DNA from: Maledivibacter sp.
GTDB taxonomy: Bacteria; Bacillota; Clostridia; Peptostreptococcales; Caminicellaceae
Length of the DNA stretch: 64,000 nt
Direction: 5' to 3'
NCBI GenBank assembly: GCA_025210375.1
Contig: JAOASB010000003.1
Location: forward strand, 1 to 64,000
The notes beneath the pieces were generated by a model. It ran no database searches and was not told the origin of the DNA. It saw only the letters and a list, made by a program, of their open reading frames with translations. The translations under genes and the position numbers were made by a program. Shown here piece by piece: positions 58,109-64,000 of this stretch; position 1 is the stretch's first letter, and each line of letters begins with the position of its first letter.

Positions 58109-59701
58109 ATGAAAAAAACAATGTTTGCATTAATTGTTATAGCACTACTTATGTCTGGGTGTTCTGAGATCCAAAGTACCCATGCGGATAATACTTTGCC
58201 TGCCGATAATGAAACAAAAAATTTGATTGATGAAAATAAGAGATTAGATAATGAAGGAAGTAATAGGGGAGATATCGAAGAAGACGTGAATGCCTCGGAT
58301 TTGAAGGAAGATGAGGACCTCACGGAAATTGCCGAGGAAGAACATAAGACGGAAGAAGATACATTAGTGCCACAGGAAGAGGTAGAAGAAGAAAAGCAAA
58401 ATGAATCAGAAGAAACCCAAGAACAACCAATAGGAGATATAGATACTAAGGACACTGAGAATGTAGATATCCCCGGAGATAATGCAAATCAGGGGAACAA
58501 GCCAGAAGAAAAAGAACCCGATGAAGTAAATCAACAAGAGCCAGAGCAGGATCCTAATATTTTAAATACATTTGATACAGAATTGCCCACAAGCATAAAT
58601 TTAGATATAAAGTATCACAAATATCATACAAGCTATGATTATCTCCTTGTATTGAGATCCAATATAAATGTTAGAGAAAAGCCAACTACGAAATCTAAGG
58701 TAGTAAAAAAGGCCTTTATATATGAGAAGCTAAATTTAGCCCAGGAAGTAAAGGGGCAATATATGAAGACAAGTAATAGTGACAAATGGTATAAGGTTTT
58801 TTGGAAAAATAAAGATCAAATTCAATATGGATATGTATTTGGGACACTAGGTCAGCCAAGAAAATTCCAATTTGATAAAATGGAAGGGGCTATAAACACC
58901 TTGAAAAATGAGGTCGATAATAGTAGTACAGCATATATATCTAACTATAAAGATAGAAATGGCAGAGCCCCACTATATAATGGTGCCATAGATGATAAAT
59001 ATGGTGTAAAAAGATACCAAGCCGCTCCTGCTTATCTTGAGCCAAATACTGGTTCTGAATTTAGGTACATTTCCGATGGAACCTTAGTTACCATATTAGA
59101 TAAAAACGAAAAATATTACAAGGTTAGAACCCTTAATTTTGAAGGTGAGTACTGGGTTCCTAAAAAATATGTAACCTCTTGGCATTCAATCAAAGAGCTG
59201 ACAAAGGCCGTTGTAGTAGATAGAAAAAATCAGAATGAAGCTGTATTTGAATATAAAGAGGGCAAATGGAATCTCATATCCTATGTTTTTGCAACTACTG
59301 GCGCAAAGGCTAAGCATAAAGAAGAGACATCCCTAGGTTATTATATGGCTATTCAAACAAGGGAAAGATTTATGTACCTTGATGATGAAACTAGAGAAGT
59401 ATCGGGATACGCTCCCTATGCTACAAGATTTAATGGGGGAGCTTATATTCATGGAGTACCAGTACAATTTAAGATAGTAGAGGAAGAGATTGAGGCAGAT
59501 ACAACGGGTGATGCAGATAAAAATTTGGACACAGAAGCTAAGAAGAAAAAAAAGAGAATAGATCCGGGTTTAAAGGAGTACCTTTATACCATAGGCTCTA
59601 CCCCACGTTCCCATAAATGTGTAAGAAATTATACCAGCCATGCTAAGTTTATATATGATTGGATAGATATAGGTAAAACAGCTGTTATAGTTATAGAATA
59701 A
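58109..59701 (+). CDS. Lipoprotein L,D-transpeptidase with SH3 domains
   Basis: A 530-residue envelope protein. The lipobox is LLMSGCSE. A very acidic linker (about 25-155, Glu/Asp-rich) is followed by an SH3-like domain (YLLVLRSNINVREKPTTKSK), a second SH3-like unit near 300-350 and a YkuD L,D-transpeptidase domain (about 365-530) with GGAYIHGVPVQF and the catalytic Cys in SHKCVRNYTSHAKFIYDW. The usual S-HGCVR is SHKCVR here, so the Gly before Cys is Lys, a notable change in the active-site loop. It probably crosslinks or anchors peptidoglycan. It has GGGAG before the ATG. Confidence 0.85.
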   Translation: MKKTMFALIVIALLMSGCSEIQSTHADNTLPADNETKNLIDENKRLDNEGSNRGDIEEDVNASDLKEDEDLTEIAEEEHKTEEDTLVPQEEVEEEKQNESEETQEQPIGDIDTKDTENVDIPGDNANQGNKPEEKEPDEVNQQEPEQDPNILNTFDTELPTSINLDIKYHKYHTSYDYLLVLRSNINVREKPTTKSKVVKKAFIYEKLNLAQEVKGQYMKTSNSDKWYKVFWKNKDQIQYGYVFGTLGQPRKFQFDKMEGAINTLKNEVDNSSTAYISNYKDRNGRAPLYNGAIDDKYGVKRYQAAPAYLEPNTGSEFRYISDGTLVTILDKNEKYYKVRTLNFEGEYWVPKKYVTSWHSIKELTKAVVVDRKNQNEAVFEYKEGKWNLISYVFATTGAKAKHKEETSLGYYMAIQTRERFMYLDDETREVSGYAPYATRFNGGAYIHGVPVQFKIVEEEIEADTTGDADKNLDTEAKKKKKRIDPGLKEYLYTIGSTPRSHKCVRNYTSHAKFIYDWIDIGKTAVIVIE

Positions 59702-59849
59702 CACCTTTGACATAATCTAAAATTCTATACAATAAATAGAAAAGAATTCTTATTAACTCATCGTGTAAAGTAAGGGGTAAACGTGTTATAATTTTATATA
59801 TGTAGCAAAGATATAGGTATTTTTATAGTATATAAGAAAGGGTGGCAGA

Positions 59850-61379
59850 ATGCAGAAAAGAATATCGATAGTGGTTTTGGCAGTGATTATTCTAGTTACT
59901 ATTAGTATGGCAGGTTGTAGTAAGGAAGAAGTACCTACTTCACAAAAAGAAAATTCGAGCGGTGAAGAAGTAGAAGTAGTAGATAGCAATGAAAACGGTA
60001 CGGGAGATGAAGAAGGCAAGGAAGAAGGACAGGAAACTCAAAATAACGAAGGGGAAAATAACCCTGGTAAAGAAGAACAGGAAGTTAAGGAAGAAAAGAA
60101 TATTGTATATGTAAGTGCTAGTAAACTAAACGTTAGAGCTGAAAGTGACCCAAAGGCAAAGATTATTGGATCTGTTATGAAGGGATCACCTGTAAAGATC
60201 TTGGACAAGCAAATGGGTGAAACGGGAGAAGTTACTTGGCTAAAGATTGAATTTAATGATGCTGAGAACAATAATGAAGGATGGATTTCTGCCCAGTATA
60301 CTGTGGATGATAGGATGGAGCTTCTAGGGGAAGCCTATAAGGATTTGGATTTGACTCCTCAAGAAAAAATGGAATATCCAGAGAATCCCAGGGTAGAAGT
60401 TAAGGGAGTATATGTAACAATTTATTCTGCTTCGGGTAAAAAGTTAGATCAGCTCATAGAACTGGCAAAAACAACTAATATAAACACTTTTGTTATTGAT
60501 GTTAAGGATGATAATGGGAATATGCTTTTTGCAACAAAGGCAGCGGAAAAGTTTTCTCCACATGCCAATGAAAATGCACCCATTAAGGATATAGAAGCAT
60601 TTATGAAGAAGCTTAAGGATAACAATATATATACAATAGCTAGAATAGTTTCCTTTAAGGATCCTAAATATGCTAAAAGTAATCCAGATAGGGATATAGT
60701 ATATAAAAGTAATGGTAAACCATATACCAATAGGGATGGGATTATTTGGGTGTCAGCCCATGATAGGCAATTATGGGAATATAATATTGAAGTATCAAAG
60801 GAAGCGGCTCAGGCAGGCTTTAATGAGATACAATTTGATTACGTTAGATTTCCCGCTTCAAATGGCGGAAAGCTGGATAAGCATCTAGACTATAGAAATG
60901 AGCTAGGAGAGTCAAAGCCATTAACTATTCAAAGGTATTTAAAATACGCTAGAGAGAATCTTTCTCCCCTTAATGTATATATTTCAGCCGATATTTATGG
61001 ATTAGTCGGTTCAGTAGCTGATGATATGGGGATTGGACAATATTGGGAAGCTGTGAGCAATATGGTTGATTACGTATCCCCAATGATGTATCCAAGTCAT
61101 TATGGATCAGGGGTATACGGCTTGTCAGTACCCGATGCAAACCCATATAAAACTATAGACATTGGAGCAAGGGATGCTGTGCTTAGAAATAAAAACATTG
61201 AAACACCTGCAATAATCAGACCATGGATACAGGACTTTACCGCTACTTGGGTAAAGGGACACATAAAATATGGACCAAAACAGATTAAGGCACAAATAAA
61301 GGCATTAGAAGATAATGGAGTCAAAGAATATTTATTGTGGAACCCTGGAAATAGATATTCAGCTGGCGGATTAAAATAA
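59850..61379 (+). CDS. Lipoprotein with SH3 domain and putative glycoside hydrolase domain (DUF4015)
   Basis: A 509-residue lipoprotein with signal peptide and lipobox ISMAGCSKE, an acidic linker, an SH3-like domain (VYVSASKLNVRAESDPKAKI) at about 86-155, and a C-terminal TIM-barrel-type domain of the PF13200 putative glycoside hydrolase family (VKGVYVTIYSASGKKLDQLI, NTFVIDVKDDNGNM, FNEIQFDYVRFP, DYVSPMMYPSHYG). Family members are thought to act on cell-wall or exopolysaccharide glycans. AAAGGGTGG precedes the start. The same acidic-linker/SH3 plan as the preceding gene suggests joint wall work. Confidence 0.88.
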   Translation: MQKRISIVVLAVIILVTISMAGCSKEEVPTSQKENSSGEEVEVVDSNENGTGDEEGKEEGQETQNNEGENNPGKEEQEVKEEKNIVYVSASKLNVRAESDPKAKIIGSVMKGSPVKILDKQMGETGEVTWLKIEFNDAENNNEGWISAQYTVDDRMELLGEAYKDLDLTPQEKMEYPENPRVEVKGVYVTIYSASGKKLDQLIELAKTTNINTFVIDVKDDNGNMLFATKAAEKFSPHANENAPIKDIEAFMKKLKDNNIYTIARIVSFKDPKYAKSNPDRDIVYKSNGKPYTNRDGIIWVSAHDRQLWEYNIEVSKEAAQAGFNEIQFDYVRFPASNGGKLDKHLDYRNELGESKPLTIQRYLKYARENLSPLNVYISADIYGLVGSVADDMGIGQYWEAVSNMVDYVSPMMYPSHYGSGVYGLSVPDANPYKTIDIGARDAVLRNKNIETPAIIRPWIQDFTATWVKGHIKYGPKQIKAQIKALEDNGVKEYLLWNPGNRYSAGGLK

Positions 61380-61570
61380 CCTGAGATTTTCTCAGGTCAC
61401 AGGCCGCCTAAAAATCCGAATTTCTTTGTTGCTGCTGAAATCCAAAACCCTTACGTATGTCTATATACGCCGTGGCCTCTGGATTTCAGCAACCCTCGAA
61501 CTTCAACTTTTTAGGCAGCCTGTCATCTTGTAGACTTTGTCTACAATCTGAACCTGAGATTTTCTCAGGT
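61378..61570. mobile_element. Terminator-duplicating structured element, copy 2 (153-bp core, reverse orientation)
   Basis: The 20-bp hairpin AACCTGAGATTTTCTCAGGT occurs at 61378-61397, overlapping the TAA of the glycoside hydrolase gene, and again at 61551-61570, where the T-run TGTTTTT follows. The 153-bp core between (61398-61550) is the reverse complement homologue of 38230-38380, with ends CAGGCCGCC and CTACAATCTG. The original terminator stem appears to have been duplicated, the core lying between stem and T-run. Confidence 0.85.
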
Positions 61571-61614
61571 TGTTTTTATGAAAAAATATACAATCTTCAA
61601 TATATATTTTTTTA

Positions 61615-61643
61615 TTGACATCAATATTTTTATATGATAGCAT
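61615..61643 (+). promoter_or_regulatory. Promoter of the pyrimidine operon
   Basis: TTGACA (61615), 17-bp spacer, TAGCAT as a weak -10. It lies about 25 bases before the PyrR-type leader structure. Confidence 0.5.
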
Positions 61644-61668
61644 AGGTAGAAGGAAAAAACTAAATATA

Positions 61669-61840
61669 CCTTTAAGTTTGGTCCCGTGAGGCCACCAAGG
61701 GCAAAGAAGCTGAAAATTTTTTAGCTATCAATGTATAATTATACATATATTGTACTAATTATACATATATTGTACTAATTATACAACGATTAAACCTCAC
61801 GGGTGGAAATTATTCATATGGAATAAATTCTGCCTTTTTT
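61669..61840 (+). promoter_or_regulatory. PyrR-type attenuator leader of carAB
   Basis: TTGGTCCCGTGAGGCCACCAA is a stem-loop carrying the PyrR recognition sequence (consensus ARUCCNGNGAGGYU; all but the last base fit). CCTCACGGG at 61795-61803 is fully complementary to CCCGTGAGG in that loop, giving an antiterminator. The competing terminator is GGTGGAAATTATTC pairing with GGAATAAATTCTGCC plus six T (61802-61840). PyrR with UMP would hold the first hairpin and allow termination. Confidence 0.8.
61737..61785. repeat. 20-bp tandem repeat inside the attenuator
   Basis: AATTATACATATATTGTACT at 61737-61756 and 61757-61776 (identical), then the first nine bases again. The repeats form the spacer between the PyrR-binding hairpin and its complement. 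Confidence 0.85.
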
Positions 61841-61945
61841 AGTATATTTAGAAAATTTATACATGCAGTTAATTATATATACAAAGCAATATCTTTTTAA
61901 GCAGTTCATTTTCATTGTGTTTTATTAAATCTAAGGAGGGTTTTG

Positions 61946-63001
61946 ATGAAAGGATATCTGTTATTTGAGGATGGAACAACATTTGAAGGAGAAACCTTTG
62001 GATACCAAAGGCAAACCCTAGGAGAAGTAGTATTTAATACAGGAATGACTGGGTATCAAGAGATACTGACAGATCCGTCCTATTATGGGCAGATTGTAGT
62101 TATGACATATCCATTGATAGGAAACTATGGAGTCAATGCCCAGGATGCCGAATCCTTTAGTCCAAAGGTAAAGGGCTTTATAGTAAGGGAAATATATGAG
62201 GATTATTCAAATTGGCGGGGAACTGAAACCCTAAATGACTATCTTTCTAAAAATAAGATAGTGGGATTAAAAGCCGTTGATACCAGAGCTTTAACGAAAT
62301 TTTTAAGGGATAAAGGAACTATGGCCGGTAAAATAGTAATCGGTGAAAAGGAAAATAATATAGATAACAAGGATTTAGAGGAGTTTAATAACCACAGGGC
62401 TGTGGATAGGGTAACTACAGAGTACACCTATAGCTTAAAGCCAACACTTCCTAAGGTGGCTGTCTTAGATTTTGGTATAAAGAAAAACATACTAGACTCT
62501 CTTATAAAAAGAAACATTGAATTAACCGTTTATCCTGCTAGTACTTCTCCCGAGACAATTCTTGAAAACAATCCCGATGGAATATTTTTATCAAATGGCC
62601 CTGGAGATCCAGCGGAGCTTACGGAAATAATAGAGAATATAAAGAAATTAATAGGCAAAAAGCCTATCTTTGGTATTTGCCTAGGGCATCAACTAATATC
62701 CCTAGCCCTTGGTGGGAAAACCACAAGACTCAAATATGGTCATAGGGGAACTAACCACCCGGTCAAGGATTTATTAAAGGATAGAGTGTATATAACCTCA
62801 CAGAATCATGGCTATGTAGTGGAGGAAGATAGTTTAAATAAAGAAGAAATGGAGATAACCCATATAAACCTAAACGATGGCAGTATAGAGGGAATAAGAC
62901 ATAGAAAACTACCCTTGTTTAGTGTACAGTTCCATCCTGAAGCATCACCGGGGCCCCAGGATACGGCCTATCTTTTTGAAGAATTCTTAAAAATGTTATA
63001 A
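61946..63001 (+). CDS. carA: Carbamoyl-phosphate synthase small subunit
   Basis: A 351-residue glutaminase subunit. The N-terminal domain has [20 protein letters not shown], typical of CarA. The class I amidotransferase domain has GPGDP, the catalytic Cys in [16 protein letters not shown] (near 246) and His/Glu in [11 protein letters not shown]. It supplies ammonia to CarB for carbamoyl phosphate. AAGGAGGG is eight bases before ATG 61946. The PyrR-type leader assigns it to pyrimidine synthesis instead of arginine. Confidence 0.97.
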   Translation: MKGYLLFEDGTTFEGETFGYQRQTLGEVVFNTGMTGYQEILTDPSYYGQIVVMTYPLIGNYGVNAQDAESFSPKVKGFIVREIYEDYSNWRGTETLNDYLSKNKIVGLKAVDTRALTKFLRDKGTMAGKIVIGEKENNIDNKDLEEFNNHRAVDRVTTEYTYSLKPTLPKVAVLDFGIKKNILDSLIKRNIELTVYPASTSPETILENNPDGIFLSNGPGDPAELTEIIENIKKLIGKKPIFGICLGHQLISLALGGKTTRLKYGHRGTNHPVKDLLKDRVYITSQNHGYVVEEDSLNKEEMEITHINLNDGSIEGIRHRKLPLFSVQFHPEASPGPQDTAYLFEEFLKML

Positions 63002-63018
63002 AGGGGAGGAGATTATCT

Positions 63019-64000
63019 ATGCCTATAATGGAGAATATAAAGAAGGTTTTAGTAATTGGATCAGGTCCAATAATAATAGGGCAGGCTGCAGAATTTGATT
63101 ATTCAGGAACACAGGCCTGTAAAGTGTTGAAAGAAGAGGGTATAAAGGTTGTACTTATAAACAGCAATCCGGCTACAATAATGACGGACAAGGAAATAGC
63201 CGATGCCGTATATATAGAGCCCTTGACAGTAGAAGTTATTGAAAAGATCATAATCAAGGAAAAACCCGATAGCATAGTGGCTGGTATGGGAGGTCAGATC
63301 GCTTTAAATCTAGCGGTAGAGCTTTATAAAAAAGGTATAGTACAAAAATATGGGCTAAAGCTTCTGGGTACCGACGTAGAATCAATAGATGAAGCTGAGG
63401 ATAGAGAAAAATTTAAGAACCTTATGGAGCGCATAGGAGAGCCTGTTATAGAGAGTGAAATAGTAAATAACATGGATGAAGCAATAGAATACAGCAAGGT
63501 AATAGGGTTTCCATTAGTGGTTAGACCTGCCTTTACTTTAGGAGGAAGTGGCGGTGGAATAGCAAACAATCTGGATGAGCTAAAGGAAATAGCTTCTAAG
63601 GGACTAAAGTATAGTATGGTAAATCAGGTTCTACTGGAAAGAAGTGTTAAGGGCTGGAAGGAAATAGAGTACGAAATGATGAGGGACAATAAGGGAAATG
63701 CCATAACAGTATGTAATATGGAAAACATCGATCCCGTAGGGGTTCATACAGGGGACAGTATAGTTGTAGCTCCTTCCCAAACCCTAAGTGATAAGGAATA
63801 CCAAATGCTTAGAAATGCATCCATTAAGATAATAGATGCTTTGAATATAAAGGGTGGATGTAATGTCCAATTTGCCTTAGATCCAAATAGTTTTGAATAC
63901 CATGTAATAGAAGTAAATCCAAGGGTTAGTCGTTCCTCTGCGTTGGCTTCAAAGGCTACGGGATATCCTATAGCTAAGGTTGCTGCCAAAATAGCCATGG
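63019..64000 (+). CDS. carB: Carbamoyl-phosphate synthase large subunit, N-terminal part (runs off the window)
   Basis: Open to the window edge; 327 residues are visible of about 1070. It starts [20 protein letters not shown] after GGGGAGGAG and continues with [34 protein letters not shown], the ATP-grasp loop [23 protein letters not shown] and [20 protein letters not shown], all standard CarB segments of the first (carboxyphosphate) half. It lies 17 bases after carA, same operon. Confidence 0.97.
   Translation, partial: MPIMENIKKVLVIGSGPIIIGQAAEFDYSGTQACKVLKEEGIKVVLINSNPATIMTDKEIADAVYIEPLTVEVIEKIIIKEKPDSIVAGMGGQIALNLAVELYKKGIVQKYGLKLLGTDVESIDEAEDREKFKNLMERIGEPVIESEIVNNMDEAIEYSKVIGFPLVVRPAFTLGGSGGGIANNLDELKEIASKGLKYSMVNQVLLERSVKGWKEIEYEMMRDNKGNAITVCNMENIDPVGVHTGDSIVVAPSQTLSDKEYQMLRNASIKIIDALNIKGGCNVQFALDPNSFEYHVIEVNPRVSRSSALASKATGYPIAKVAAKIAM

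Noticed and set aside
61737..61785. CRISPR-like or minisatellite array
   Set aside because: Direct tandem repeats without spacers; part of a pyrimidine attenuator leader.

Overview
The window is AT-rich, carries mostly plus-strand genes, and belongs to a spore-forming, strictly anaerobic, low-GC Clostridia-type Firmicute. The evidence is a GerA-type germinant receptor operon, a SigI/RsgI pair, a CDIF630_02480/DUF3787-type spore protein, two pyruvate:ferredoxin oxidoreductases, an electron-bifurcating-type [FeFe] hydrogenase operon, a Gram-positive SAM-I riboswitch and a PyrR-type attenuator. The order (Tissierellales or a neighbour) is a guess. I saw no rRNA, tRNA or CRISPR array.

Layout. 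0-2.7 kb: decayed REP-type transposase, a secreted coiled-coil protein, a small membrane protein. 2.7-9.7 kb: PFOR 1, a spore protein, mnmA and a lone histidine kinase. 9.8-15.1 kb: ger operon (A-C-small-C-B). 15.1-18.9 kb: two divergent copies of a CBO0543-like membrane protein plus FAD oxidoreductase module around two tiny helical proteins. 19-26 kb: pepV, family-4 uracil-DNA glycosylase, hndABCD. 26-28.9 kb: metNIQ (minus) under a SAM riboswitch. 29-38 kb: methyltransferase, PFOR 2, chemoreceptor, HAD phosphatase, FmdB-type zinc ribbon and a repeat cluster. 38.6-49.6 kb: a MutS2-like ATPase without Smr, truA, an SLH protein, sigI-rsgI, an S8 protease homologue with a degenerate active site, and a corrinoid/Fe-S reductase-like protein. 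49.8-51.4 kb: a TVP38-family membrane protein and a rhodanese lipoprotein whose catalytic Cys codon is UGA. 52-64 kb: bioY-bioB, an HxlR regulator, FAH and nitroreductase proteins, two SH3-domain envelope lipoproteins, and carAB with a PyrR-type leader.

How the genes work together: PFOR reduces ferredoxin with pyruvate and HndABCD can reoxidise ferredoxin and NAD(P)H to H2. The ger, spore-surface and S8 genes fit the spore cycle. SigI/RsgI, the SLH protein and the SH3 lipoproteins concern the envelope. Biotin, methionine and pyrimidine supply each carry a recognisable cis-regulatory element.

The two most interesting observations are: (1) a probable selenocysteine rhodanese (50474-51415), with in-frame UGA exactly at the catalytic cysteine, an intact conserved frame after it and a hairpin at SECIS distance; and (2) two homologous ~150-bp structured elements (38230-38380 and 61398-61550, opposite orientations), each sitting between perfect direct duplications of a whole hairpin (29 and 20 bp), i.e. 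small mobile elements that appear to target and duplicate terminator-like palindromes. Several MITE-like families with TATAGA ends, often fused end to end, fill the intergenic regions.
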